Below, one piece after another: positions 18,197-27,088 of a stretch of DNA of 64,000 nucleotides. Made by a program: the position numbers and the translations under genes. The notes beneath the pieces were generated by a model, which ran no database searches, was not told the DNA's origin, and saw nothing but the letters and a program-made list of their open reading frames with translations. The stretch's first letter is position 1. Each line of letters starts with the position of its first letter. The stretch is from Prevotella sp. HUN102 (GTDB taxonomy: Bacteria > Bacteroidota > Bacteroidia > Bacteroidales > Bacteroidaceae): the NCBI RefSeq assembly GCF_000688375.1, contig NZ_JIAF01000003.1, forward strand, positions 62,001 to 126,000. Direction: 5' to 3'.

Positions 18197-19552
18197 TTAT
18201 TGAGGCACTTTATTCTCCTTTTCTATGCGCCTGATGGCGTCTTTAGGACTTTCCTGCCAATGAACTCCGTAGAGAGTGACCATACGATTATCTATTTCCC
18301 GCTCCAACTTTCGGCTGACATTTTCTCCCTTAGATATGAAAGCTTGCGCGATGAATGAAATGTTGATAAGTTTCAATTCTTCGTCAGTGAGGGAATAACC
18401 ATATTCAAAAGCTTCTTTCAATATAGGCGTGTAATCAGTCCTTTCTTTTTTTAGAAGCACCAAGAGAATACTATTGTAGCAATTGATGGTTTGTGCATGA
18501 TTCTCTGTCTGTTTAGAGATACGGACAGCATTCATAAAATGAGAACTTGCTTTCTCCAAATCTTTTGCCATAGCATAGGCAGCTCCTTTATACAGGTAGC
18601 AATGAATCATAAGATCAGCATACATCAAAGGTTCATCTGCAGGTGTCGCCTCTTGTATGACTGCCAGGGCTTTGTCAAGCATCTGTTGCAAATGTCCACC
18701 TTCTTCTTTTATAAAATGCATCAGGAACCCGCTTACTGCCAAATAACCGGAAACCCAAAGATTTGTATCTCCTATCTTTTTGCATAACGGGAAAAACTCC
18801 TCTGTTGCAATTTTATAGAGTCGTTTCCTATTGCTCTTGGCTGTTTCTTCGCCCATTTCCAGCAACAACCTCCTATATTGGACCTGTGGATCATTAGGGT
18901 CTCCCTGTGTGATAATTTCCTTATAGGCTGCTCCCATATTTTGGTTTGGAAGTTCTACAACACACCCCTTATCTTCCATCTTTTTAATGATAGGAGAAAA
19001 TATTTCTTCTCCCTTGGCTTCCATGAAGAGTAGCCCGATGTCACCGTCTGTGGCATCCAAGAACTCTTTTAGGACTTCGTGCAGTACATCAAGGCTTTCA
19101 ACACGCTCAATTACAAGAACCAATACAAGCAGATTACCTGTTACCCCCTCAAATCGCTTAAAACTATGTAGCAATTGGGAATAAAAGGACAGCAGGTTAT
19201 GCTCATCCTTAGGGGATAATTTATGGTATTGCTCCTTGAGATGGGCAAAATCGTTCCAATGCCATTCCGGATGACTCTCTAAATCTTTGTCAAATGCGGT
19301 AATCCATTGTTCTATTAAGGATTTGTAAAAATCTCCTTTGTTGTCAAGAAGAGTGCGAAAAACGAGAAATGTGTCATCTGAAATTCCATGTGGAGTAGAT
19401 TCAATACCGATAAACCCTTCTATAAGAGCATAATCTTCAGGGGTATAGTTCATCACAAAAGCACGGGCGTGTGGTTTTTCACTGCGTACTTTCAGCCAAA
19501 GGTCTTGAACTTGCCTTATGCGGATAGAAATAGGGTTGTGTTCATTGTCCAT
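18197..19552 (-). CDS. TPR-like protein between VgrG and Rhs, candidate effector adaptor
   Basis: A 451-residue soluble protein. The C-terminal half (about 210-400) is a series of paired helices of TPR type (for example LYKIATEEFFPLCKKIGDTN, YKGAAYAMAKDLEKASSHFM). The N-terminal half contains GVTGNLLVLVLVIERVESLD, an alpha/beta element. It starts 3 nt after the vgrG stop and ends about 19 nt before rhs2. In other T6SSs this slot between spike and effector is occupied by adaptor/chaperones (DUF4123, DUF1795, DUF2169) that load the effector. This protein does not look like any of those, so I infer a Bacteroidota-specific adaptor serving one or both Rhs proteins. Confidence 0.6.
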   Translation of the reverse strand: MDNEHNPISIRIRQVQDLWLKVRSEKPHARAFVMNYTPEDYALIEGFIGIESTPHGISDDTFLVFRTLLDNKGDFYKSLIEQWITAFDKDLESHPEWHWNDFAHLKEQYHKLSPKDEHNLLSFYSQLLHSFKRFEGVTGNLLVLVLVIERVESLDVLHEVLKEFLDATDGDIGLLFMEAKGEEIFSPIIKKMEDKGCVVELPNQNMGAAYKEIITQGDPNDPQVQYRRLLLEMGEETAKSNRKRLYKIATEEFFPLCKKIGDTNLWVSGYLAVSGFLMHFIKEEGGHLQQMLDKALAVIQEATPADEPLMYADLMIHCYLYKGAAYAMAKDLEKASSHFMNAVRISKQTENHAQTINCYNSILLVLLKKERTDYTPILKEAFEYGYSLTDEELKLINISFIAQAFISKGENVSRKLEREIDNRMVTLYGVHWQESPKDAIRRIEKENKVPQ

Positions 19553-19555
19553 AAA

Positions 19556-21352
19556 TCAGTTCAAATTTAGGAGTCCTCCCTTTACATTTGTCATAGCTGT
19601 GCCATCTACATTTACAGTTGCACCATTTATGGCAACTTCTGCGGTACCCTCAACCTTGGTGGAGGGAGCAGTGACACCAGCCTTGGTGGTACTTGTTACT
19701 TCGACTTCCGTAGTACCCTCCAACTTTGTTTTCTCTCCCTTGATATAGACTTCCGTAGTACCTTCTATCTTAACTTTTTCATTACCCTTAATCTCAATTT
19801 CTTTTGATTCAAAAGTAATTTTATCAGCAGATTTTATGGAAATGGTGTTGTCTCCATTCAGCACGACTATACTTCCCGATGGATCTACGATGGTAGCACT
19901 TCCTTTGCTGTCATCCAACGTGACGGCAACGCCGCTTCTTGTGGTCAGGCTCTTCACGTTGTTGTCGGCTCCGCCCCCGCCTCCGTTGGTTCCATTGAAC
20001 AGGCTTCCTTGTATATAGGGTCTGTTGGGGTCATTGTAACGGAAGGCAACCATGACTTGGTCGCCGACTTCCGGGATAAAGACAAATCCTCTGTTGGAGG
20101 ATACCTTTTCACTTCCTCCCGCATCCGGTGAGAGCACACGCACCCACGAGGTCTTCATCCCGTTTATCTGCCAGTTCATTCTCACTTGGACACGTCCCTG
20201 TTTCTTGGGGTCATCATTGCTGATGACGGTCGCCATCTGTGGCTGGGCAATGGGAAGGGGGACGTCAGGGGTCGGCAATGACCTTACGGATGCAGGAATC
20301 GCAGTGAATTGGCAGGAATAGCCTCCGTCGCCCTCCGCGAAGTGGACTATCTCAGTGATAAGGTAAGTTCCCAGCAACTCCTCCCTGTAGGAAACGCCTG
20401 CCAGTTGAACGGTGCTTTTTATGTCCACGACACTGCCCAGCATCAGACCCACATAGTCGCTCTCCGCCGTGACAAAGTGGGACATGGAGGCGTCCGATTG
20501 CTGTTTCTTCTGAAGATAGGCGTCCAACTCTCCTTTGTTCGTGACACGGGAGGTGGCATAATGATTGGCGGGAGGACCAAACATCTTGATGGATTCCTGA
20601 AAAGCCTGCTGCCCGAGCTTGTTCAGTCCCGCCGGCTCGTCCGGCGACGAGGATTTCAGCGTATTGTTGCTTCCCGACAGATGGGCGAAGGAGGAAAGGG
20701 CACGGGCTCCGGTCTGGATGCAGATGTCCAAGGAGTTCAAATCCCTCTTGGAGTCCAGCGTGATGGAGGGAGGTAATTCCGGCTTGCCGAAAATCAATTT
20801 CTCTCCATCATAATAGAGCCATTCGAAATGCTGTCTCGCTAGTCTTTGTATGAATGCGAAATTGCTCTCCTGATATTGACACTCATATTCCAGTTTTGCG
20901 CTCCTTTCCGGTTTCACCAATGCCTGCACATTGGACTTTTCTGCCAGTTCCCCGACAATGTCCGCCAAAGTCTTCTCGTTCCAAGACGCAAAGTGCAAAT
21001 CGCCCTCCAAACGGTAGGTTGTGGAGAAACCCGAGACTTTCAGGAAAGTATATCCCTCGGACTTGTGCAAGCCTACCTGCGCCACAAGACCGTAAAAGTT
21101 CCTCTCACCAATAGTTATGGCAATTGATTTTCCCAGCCAGTCAGCGGATTTGGTGAGTGTGGCTGCCTGAAACACTTCACCGACTTCATAGTCAAGAAGC
21201 ATTTCAAAATAATGGTGTTCGTTAATTGACTGGTTCAGACGAAGGGACTTGAACGAAGACAACTCAACACCACCAATACAAATTGTCACCGGTTTGTTTG
21301 GCAAAAAATCCATACATGCATTTTTTTGATGAGTAAAAGCAACATTCTCCAT
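19556..21352 (-). CDS. vgrG: T6SS spike protein VgrG (TssI)
   Basis: The spike that caps the Hcp tube and carries effectors. From the ATG at 21352 it has about 598 residues; an ATG at 21313 (MDFLPNKPV) is an equally plausible start, while the longer frame from 21472 would run into hcp. The gp27-like part has SVQLAGVSYREELLGTYLITEIVHF. It is followed by the gp5 OB-fold (NDDPKKQGRVQVRMNW, VGDQVMVAFRYNDPNRPYIQGSLFNGTN) and a C-terminal beta-helix of repeated short strands (IEIKGNEKVKIEGTTEVYIKG). No toxin extension follows the needle, so effectors are separate proteins, as the downstream Rhs genes indicate. The gene follows hcp by about 58 nt. Confidence 0.88.
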   Translation of the reverse strand: MENVAFTHQKNACMDFLPNKPVTICIGGVELSSFKSLRLNQSINEHHYFEMLLDYEVGEVFQAATLTKSADWLGKSIAITIGERNFYGLVAQVGLHKSEGYTFLKVSGFSTTYRLEGDLHFASWNEKTLADIVGELAEKSNVQALVKPERSAKLEYECQYQESNFAFIQRLARQHFEWLYYDGEKLIFGKPELPPSITLDSKRDLNSLDICIQTGARALSSFAHLSGSNNTLKSSSPDEPAGLNKLGQQAFQESIKMFGPPANHYATSRVTNKGELDAYLQKKQQSDASMSHFVTAESDYVGLMLGSVVDIKSTVQLAGVSYREELLGTYLITEIVHFAEGDGGYSCQFTAIPASVRSLPTPDVPLPIAQPQMATVISNDDPKKQGRVQVRMNWQINGMKTSWVRVLSPDAGGSEKVSSNRGFVFIPEVGDQVMVAFRYNDPNRPYIQGSLFNGTNGGGGGADNNVKSLTTRSGVAVTLDDSKGSATIVDPSGSIVVLNGDNTISIKSADKITFESKEIEIKGNEKVKIEGTTEVYIKGEKTKLEGTTEVEVTSTTKAGVTAPSTKVEGTAEVAINGATVNVDGTAMTNVKGGLLNLN

Positions 21353-21410
21353 CACCCAATCAGAGTTGTATCTGCCGGATGATGGAGAAAAGAAATGTTG
21401 GCAAGGCAAA

Positions 21411-21809
21411 TTAAGCCTTAGGCCAACGATTGTCATGTTCTGCAGCACCCACGGTGATGTGCTCTGCCGCAAAAGTCATAGTAATGGTCATCGGAACGTC
21501 ATTGTTTACATCCAAGGTTTCCTTATAATGCACAATATAGGCGTTCTTGAATTCAACCTCTTTCATCTTGGCGTCCTCATCCGTCTTCTTGTAGATGATT
21601 TTTCCTTCAACGGGTTTGAACTGACTATTCAGCATAGCTTCGATGGTAGAGGTGTCCTCTGTGGACTCGATGGTAACGACAACTCGTCCTCCGGTAATAC
21701 TTGAAGAAGGCTTACCCTTACTGTCTGTTGAGCGAGAGAACTCATAATTTGAGAAGAGGACGTCAAATTCTTTTCCTCCCAACTCCAGTGATGCACGGAA
21801 TGATCCCAT
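21411..21809 (-). CDS. hcp: T6SS tube protein Hcp (TssD)
   Basis: A 132-residue protein that stacks as hexameric rings inside the sheath. It begins MGSFRASLELGGKEFDVLFSN and has the beta-barrel pattern of the Bacteroidota TssD family, including DVNNDVPMTITMTFAAEHI near the end. It lies between the membrane winged-helix gene and vgrG. The 290-nt gap upstream (21810-22096) contains no gene; hcp is often the most strongly expressed T6SS gene, but I could not find a clean TAnnTTTG box there. Confidence 0.88.
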   Translation of the reverse strand: MGSFRASLELGGKEFDVLFSNYEFSRSTDSKGKPSSSITGGRVVVTIESTEDTSTIEAMLNSQFKPVEGKIIYKKTDEDAKMKEVEFKNAYIVHYKETLDVNNDVPMTITMTFAAEHITVGAAEHDNRWPKA

Positions 21810-22096
21810 AATTTTGTAAAATTAAAAAGTTGAACATAAAAGGTCGATTTCGCTCAACATACGTATTAAAGCAAAAAAGAAACCTCCAAACTCTTGTTTG
21901 AAAATTTCCCATTCTCCATTGACTTGGTTATGCGGAAGAAAGAGAAGAAAACAAACGCAAGTCCTATATCATGGGCAAATATATGATTTACTTTTTATAT
22001 CTCCAAATTTTTAGTCGTATTTTTTTATCCCAGCCCTATTATTTAACAAATCAAGCAGAAGATTGCAGGAAAAACGGGTATATTTTTCTTGCCCGT

Positions 22097-22870
22097 TCAT
22101 TCTTTCTTCCTGACCAGCAAGGCAATAACCAATATGACAAGCAGTCCGGCAAGGAGAAGAGAAACTGTAAGTATCAAATCTCTTTCTTCCTGAAGACGGG
22201 CATTTTGCTTGTTGTTCGTTTCTGAAACATAAGCCCTCAGTCTTTCAACGGACATTCTCACACTGTCTGCTTGCAGATTCAGCAGGCGGTTGACTTTCTG
22301 CTGTTCCGTAAACTCTGTCTCTATCTTTCGCAGATTTTTGGTTTGGTTTTCTTTCTTGGACGACAAAAAAACGGAACGGTCAGATACTTGCAGTTGGTTC
22401 TGGGGAAGCTGAAGTTCCGGGAAGGAGAATGGTTGATTCTGTTTGTGATTCATGAGTAACAAGCACAAAAGAAAACCGAAGATTATACAAGACAAGCATA
22501 CCAAGAGACTGACAAGACCTTGACCATTCCATTCTCGGACTGAGGGGCGGGAACAGTTTTTTTCCCCACTTTCTTTTTCCACGTTGTTGTTTTGCCCTAC
22601 GCTTTCAGATAATCCCAAGGAGACAGGAGAGTCAAGCCTTTCCTTGATGGCAAGAAATTCGACTTTCTCTATTTGATATTTCCCCACCTTCTTCATAACC
22701 CTGCGCTGGTAAACAAGACGACCCAAGGCTTCCCGCACGTCTCTCTCCGTTACATTCATGTCCGGGATACTCCAATAGATTTCACTTTCGGTGACCCAGA
22801 GCGGTGAGGATATACTCTTTTGGTATAGAATTTCCAGCACCCTTTCCTCTAATTCATTGACATTCTTCAT
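22097..22870 (-). CDS. Membrane-anchored winged-helix protein of the T6SSiii locus
   Basis: A 257-residue protein. Residues 1-75 look like a winged helix (ELEERVLEILYQKSI...TERDVREALGRLVYQRRVMKKVGKYQIE). There is a linker, a membrane helix at about 119-140 (VSLLVCLSCIIFGFLLCLLL), a coiled-coil region of about 85 residues, and a second membrane helix near the C terminus (about 229-252). The topology predicts a cytoplasmic N-terminal DNA- or protein-binding head and an extracytoplasmic coiled coil. It lies 3 nt downstream of tssR and upstream of hcp, a place where other Bacteroidales T6SS loci have a similar gene (perhaps DUF5457). Function unknown. Confidence 0.6.
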   Translation of the reverse strand: MKNVNELEERVLEILYQKSISSPLWVTESEIYWSIPDMNVTERDVREALGRLVYQRRVMKKVGKYQIEKVEFLAIKERLDSPVSLGLSESVGQNNNVEKESGEKNCSRPSVREWNGQGLVSLLVCLSCIIFGFLLCLLLMNHKQNQPFSFPELQLPQNQLQVSDRSVFLSSKKENQTKNLRKIETEFTEQQKVNRLLNLQADSVRMSVERLRAYVSETNNKQNARLQEERDLILTVSLLLAGLLVILVIALLVRKKE

Positions 22871-22873
22871 TCC

Positions 22874-25192
22874 TTATGGTATAAGAGTTTGAGGTATAAA
22901 GTAATAAACATCATTTCCGACAAGCACCTCCTCCAACTTTGCCTCGACATAATCCTCCTCCATTTTTTGCAATTTGCGCAGGGATAAGTCATATAGTATC
23001 TCCCAGTCTTTGAACGCAGCTCCATTCCGTTTAAGTCGGGAGGGAGAAAGGTGGTAAAACAGTGAGTCATTTACATGAACTCCCGTCTTATGGTAGAACA
23101 ACTCCGCGAGGGAAGATTCTGAAGACAGTACCTTTCTGAGGTTTCTCTTATTGATATTCTTACGCTCTTGCCTGTAGAGAGAACGCAGTAGCTTCAGTTC
23201 ACGCTTGCCCAAGCCTTCTGAAAAAACGGGCAATAAATCCCTGAAAGATTGCAGGAAGCCTGTAATCTCATTTTTAGAGAAGACGTATCCTTTTTGAAAA
23301 TGGTTCAAAGTCGAGTCCGGCATTAAAGCAGGAATATAGTACACGTCAGACACCGAGTTTCGATCCATCTCGTCAATGGAGGGCATTGGGGATTCCGCAT
23401 GCTGATGCACATATCTCATAAGCCGAGATGGTTTGCTCCTGAGCACGCCTAACTTATTCTCGTAACGTTCCAGACTGCTCAACAGCAACTCGTTTCGTCG
23501 GGGAATCTGCGAAAACAGGGTGTCCAACACCAATTCCACGGTAGCATTGGATATTTTTTGTCCTGCAAGGGGAAAGACTATTCCACCGGTGGCAAGGCTG
23601 CTTTTGGGTGTTTCCAACAGATAAACGTTTGCATCAGTCCCGTAATCAAAAAATAGAGAAGGCTTGAGCAGGAAGGGGTCAACTATATAGTTCTGGATGT
23701 ATTGTGAGTATTCCGCAATATTTTTATCCAAGGCTTCTTTTGCCGTTAAGAGAAAGTCCTGACTTGCCTCTCCGTTGTCACTGGAGAGTTGGAAGAAAGT
23801 CATGGAGAAAGACCGGGAAGCCAATTGCTGGTGCAAATGTGAATCAATGGATATGTCCTGACTCTTGCCAAAGAGGAACAAGAGATTATCTTCGAAACAG
23901 TCATTTCGTGTCTGAAGGACTAAATTCCTAAAGGCATCCTTCACCCCTGCATCCTTATTCCTGGTCACATGGGGCGGGGACAGGACAAAATCCAGCCATT
24001 GCACCAGACTGTCGGTAAGGGGTAGATATTGGTTCCCCAATTCTGAAATCATTGTCGCGGAAAAAGCATATTTCCGGTTCGGAGACATTCGGAGCGCCAC
24101 ATTTTGTAATGCACTGATGAGTTTCCCGACCTCATGTTTGTCCTGTGCGAAGAAAAAGACATGAATGTTCATCTGTTTCTGACCGTTCTTCATCCTCCGG
24201 ACATCCGAAACATAGGTATCCCCACCTTTCACATTGATGAACTTATTTGCCTTGCCGTCCCATACCGAAACGGGCAGCCAAACCGAATGCAGGGAGTCTG
24301 AACCGACATCCCGGCCTGTTGACGATTGAAGGGACAAGTTCCCTGCATCAAACAGATAATGACTTTGGAAGTCTAGGGGATGTATGGACAAGGTATCATT
24401 TCCGATGATGCCGGTGCAAGCAAGATGCTGGACATCGGGCATAATCCTGTAAACATCGTGCTGCCCCACGGCGGTTATCATGTCCATAGAGACCCATCCC
24501 AAAACATGAGTGCTGTCTGTAGAAAGCCGGAGGCAATCGGAAATTAAGACCGTCTTGTGTACATCGTCCCGTTTATATGCATATACGGATTGTCCCGCAT
24601 GGATTTTATAGGGACATGGGGTCTTTAGAAAAGGATCTGAGAAAAGAATCAGACTGTCCCCATTCAAGTATCGGCGCAAGTTGTACAACCGTTCAATTCG
24701 ATTGACACCTACACTATAACGGACAGCCCTGTTGTTGGTCGGGGACACATGGGCGTGGTCATAGTACAGCAGGTTGTTCTTCGGCATCCATCCGACATAG
24801 GAAACTTTCGCCTTGTCTGAAAAATGATTTTTTGGGGAATAGAGCCAGCCAAACAAACCTTTTGGCCTGCCAAGCAACTTCGGGTCGGCTTTGACCAGCT
24901 GATAAAATCCGTTTTTTTCGCCTATGACATAAAAAGCCTCGCCAATCCCATACTCCTTCAATGAATGTTGTCCGTAGGCAGTAGAGAATGCCTTATTGGA
25001 GTTCCTGTCCGAAAAGACAACCCTTGCTTCGTGGTTACTCCTCAAACGAGAGGGAGATCTGGTATCGGGATAAAAGTTGAATGTTTTCCCCTTGATTCTT
25101 TGTACCGCTTGATAAGTGGAAACCTGTCCAAATGAGAAAAGGGGGAAACAACCCACAAAAAGGAATGTAATAAAGGCTATCTTCTTTTTCAT
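22874..25192 (-). CDS. tssR: T6SSiii envelope protein TssR
   Basis: A 772-residue exported protein. The N-terminal 22 residues (KKKIAFITFLFVG...FSFG) form a signal peptide; a cysteine within it (FVGC) could also serve as a lipobox. The body is long with no further membrane segments, which fits TssR of the Bacteroidota subtype iii T6SS, a periplasmic component unique to this lineage. It includes HLACTGIIGNDTLSIHPL and a HVFFFAQDKHEVGKL stretch resembling a von Willebrand/RNA-like fold, which I cannot confirm. It overlaps the upstream PKD gene by 4 nt (ATGA) and is followed 3 nt later by the winged-helix gene. Confidence 0.75.
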   Translation of the reverse strand: MKKKIAFITFLFVGCFPLFSFGQVSTYQAVQRIKGKTFNFYPDTRSPSRLRSNHEARVVFSDRNSNKAFSTAYGQHSLKEYGIGEAFYVIGEKNGFYQLVKADPKLLGRPKGLFGWLYSPKNHFSDKAKVSYVGWMPKNNLLYYDHAHVSPTNNRAVRYSVGVNRIERLYNLRRYLNGDSLILFSDPFLKTPCPYKIHAGQSVYAYKRDDVHKTVLISDCLRLSTDSTHVLGWVSMDMITAVGQHDVYRIMPDVQHLACTGIIGNDTLSIHPLDFQSHYLFDAGNLSLQSSTGRDVGSDSLHSVWLPVSVWDGKANKFINVKGGDTYVSDVRRMKNGQKQMNIHVFFFAQDKHEVGKLISALQNVALRMSPNRKYAFSATMISELGNQYLPLTDSLVQWLDFVLSPPHVTRNKDAGVKDAFRNLVLQTRNDCFEDNLLFLFGKSQDISIDSHLHQQLASRSFSMTFFQLSSDNGEASQDFLLTAKEALDKNIAEYSQYIQNYIVDPFLLKPSLFFDYGTDANVYLLETPKSSLATGGIVFPLAGQKISNATVELVLDTLFSQIPRRNELLLSSLERYENKLGVLRSKPSRLMRYVHQHAESPMPSIDEMDRNSVSDVYYIPALMPDSTLNHFQKGYVFSKNEITGFLQSFRDLLPVFSEGLGKRELKLLRSLYRQERKNINKRNLRKVLSSESSLAELFYHKTGVHVNDSLFYHLSPSRLKRNGAAFKDWEILYDLSLRKLQKMEEDYVEAKLEEVLVGNDVYYFIPQTLIP

Positions 25193-26139
25193 TTGTCTGC
25201 TACGCTTTGTGTCACTTGAATTGTTCTCACACAGTTCAGGTTGTCAATTTTTACTTCTTGGATTTTAACTCGCCTCTTAGGACTGCTTTCCAAAAAGTGC
25301 AAGCCTTGGCAATATCCTGGAAAGTCATTGTATTTATCCCCATTGACGACTACGACGACTTGGTTTGACGGAACACAGAAATATGTGTCGCGAATATAGT
25401 TCACTTGTTCTTTGTAAGCCCTGTTGTCCCTTACGGAAAGATTCGCTATAATCTGCAGTCTTCTGCGAATATCGTCTTGGGCTAACCCCAGCGAATCTAC
25501 AGGTGGTTCGGTTATGGTTTCCTCTACTTTTTCAAATTTCGGTAAAATCTTAATCTTATGTTCTATTGGATATTTCGTTGTATTGGTCTGTAGGTGTACG
25601 ATATAATTTCCAGGCGTTTCGTAAGTGTATGTCACTTGCTGTTCGTAAGCATCAACGGTACCCGTCTCGCCAAACTCCCACATCCATGTGTCCACGCCGA
25701 CTCCATTTGCGGAAAAGGTAAGTTCCTCCCCTTGATATGCCTCGGATACAGCATAAATCCTTGGCACCGAATCGATAGCTGACGCTTCTGTACAAGAAAC
25801 GACCTGTATGTAACGGTTTGCCACTGTATGACCATTCACCTTTAAGGTTACCAAATACTTGCCAGAAGTCCGGTAAGCATACTTGGCTACCGTCTTGTCA
25901 TTGATAGAGTCTCCATTGCCCATTTGCCAGAGAATGGACGTACCTTTGACACGTTCCGGCTCGTTAATGGTAAATTCCAATACCTCCCCAACCTCGTAAT
26001 GAAAATTGCTGTTACTGTCATGGACACTGAAGTCAACATCACCCTTCATTCTCTGGAAAGGAAGCCCTATTATCATGATTATACCGATAAGTACAAGTAT
26101 ACCAAGTAATATGGATAAAATCTTTTGTCGTTCCGTCAT
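25189..26139 (-). CDS. Membrane-anchored PKD-domain protein of the T6SSiii envelope complex (TssP/TssQ-like)
   Basis: A 316-residue protein from the ATG at 26139 (the longer frame starts with GTG inside the upstream gene). A single membrane anchor lies at about 7-25 (ILSILLGILVLIGIIMIIG). Two PKD-like beta domains follow, marked by WQMGNGDSINDKTVAKYAYRTSGKYLVTLKVNG and WEFGETGTVDAYEQQVTYTYETPGNYIV, with the typical W.FG...Y.t.G.Y.v signature. The C-terminal 90 residues form a separate small domain. T6SSiii lacks TssJLM and uses its own envelope proteins (TssN, O, P, Q, R); by position and anchor this is one of them, but I cannot say which letter. Confidence 0.65.
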   Translation of the reverse strand: MTERQKILSILLGILVLIGIIMIIGLPFQRMKGDVDFSVHDSNSNFHYEVGEVLEFTINEPERVKGTSILWQMGNGDSINDKTVAKYAYRTSGKYLVTLKVNGHTVANRYIQVVSCTEASAIDSVPRIYAVSEAYQGEELTFSANGVGVDTWMWEFGETGTVDAYEQQVTYTYETPGNYIVHLQTNTTKYPIEHKIKILPKFEKVEETITEPPVDSLGLAQDDIRRRLQIIANLSVRDNRAYKEQVNYIRDTYFCVPSNQVVVVVNGDKYNDFPGYCQGLHFLESSPKRRVKIQEVKIDNLNCVRTIQVTQSVADK

Positions 26140-26141
26140 AA

Positions 26142-26594
26142 CTATAAATTTGCTTTGCACTCCTCCAAATACTGCTCTATCACCTTGTTGTTTTCCGTTG
26201 TGGCGGAAAGCTCTTCCTTGACATCAAAATATCCCTTGACAATACGAAACGAATGAGAGCCAAAAAGATATTTTGAACTGTTGTTGTGTTTCTGGTAGAT
26301 GTTCTGTAGCTGGAACATTTCCTCTTTGATTTCATCCAACCGCTGAACTTGTCGGACGCTAAAGTCCAAGGAATCAATCTTGCTGCCGATTTCCTTGACC
26401 CGCTCGGCACATTTTTTCTGCTCATCAAAAAGACGCTCGGTCTCCTTGATGCTGGAAATGTAGTGGTCGCTCTCTACTACAGGTATGCGAAAAATGTATT
26501 TACATAGGCATGTAAATACTGCGACTGTAAAAAAGACTAGTAGCAGGATGAAACGAAAATTCGTCCACGCCTGCTCGTCATTGGTTCTTTTCAT
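26142..26594 (-). CDS. Single-pass coiled-coil T6SSiii envelope protein (TssO/TssP-like)
   Basis: A 150-residue protein with one membrane helix near the N terminus (about 13-31, FRFILLLVFFTVAVFTCLC) and an extracytoplasmic alpha-helical domain rich in heptads (ETERLFDEQKKCAERVKEIG). It overlaps the end of the upstream gene, which has the same layout, so the two look like diverged paralogues forming one membrane complex. It replaces the TssL/TssM type anchor of proteobacterial systems. The exact Tss letter is uncertain. Confidence 0.6.
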   Translation of the reverse strand: MKRTNDEQAWTNFRFILLLVFFTVAVFTCLCKYIFRIPVVESDHYISSIKETERLFDEQKKCAERVKEIGSKIDSLDFSVRQVQRLDEIKEEMFQLQNIYQKHNNSSKYLFGSHSFRIVKGYFDVKEELSATTENNKVIEQYLEECKANL

Positions 26595-27084
26595 TTTTTA
26601 GACGGGTTTGTTCTTGATACTTTTGCCTGCACTTCTCAAGCTGATCCATATTATACACTCTCTTGCGACTTTCCGCATCAGAGGCATCCAATGTCTCCTG
26701 CATCTTCTTAACGACTTCCAAGATTTGAGAGAATATGACATAGTGTTCTTGCTCCTCCGGAGAAAGGGACACTATTTCCTGCTCCATCATCATCCTCTGC
26801 CCGGTGATGATTTTCTGCATTTGCTTGTATTCATTCATTGTCCGCGGTTGTGTCCTAAGGTTGTGCAAATCCTTGAAAATATGCTCCAATTGGAAATTGA
26901 ACTCAGCCTGCTTTTGAATGGTCCGTTCGTAGGCGGCTTTTTTCTCTTCCAAGAGGGCGGCACCCCTTTGTGCTGTCACCAACGTGACGACTCCCGCCAC
27001 GAACATGACGGTTAACAACAGGAAGAAGACCAGACAGAACTGCCGGATCGTTCTTCTTCTATCTTCTTTATTCTTGATTTCCAT
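26578..27084 (-). CDS. tssO: T6SSiii transmembrane protein TssO
   Basis: A 168-residue protein. A short basic N terminus (KNKEDRRRTIRQF) precedes one membrane helix (about 15-36), then a long coiled coil (EEKKAAYERTIQKQAEFNFQ) reaches the periplasm. This is the layout of TssO in Bacteroidota. It follows tssK by 4 nt and overlaps the next gene by 17 nt. With TssN and the following proteins it should form the inner-membrane platform on which the baseplate docks. Confidence 0.68.
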   Translation of the reverse strand: MEIKNKEDRRRTIRQFCLVFFLLLTVMFVAGVVTLVTAQRGAALLEEKKAAYERTIQKQAEFNFQLEHIFKDLHNLRTQPRTMNEYKQMQKIITGQRMMMEQEIVSLSPEEQEHYVIFSQILEVVKKMQETLDASDAESRKRVYNMDQLEKCRQKYQEQTRLKNEKNQ

Positions 27085-27088
27085 AAGC

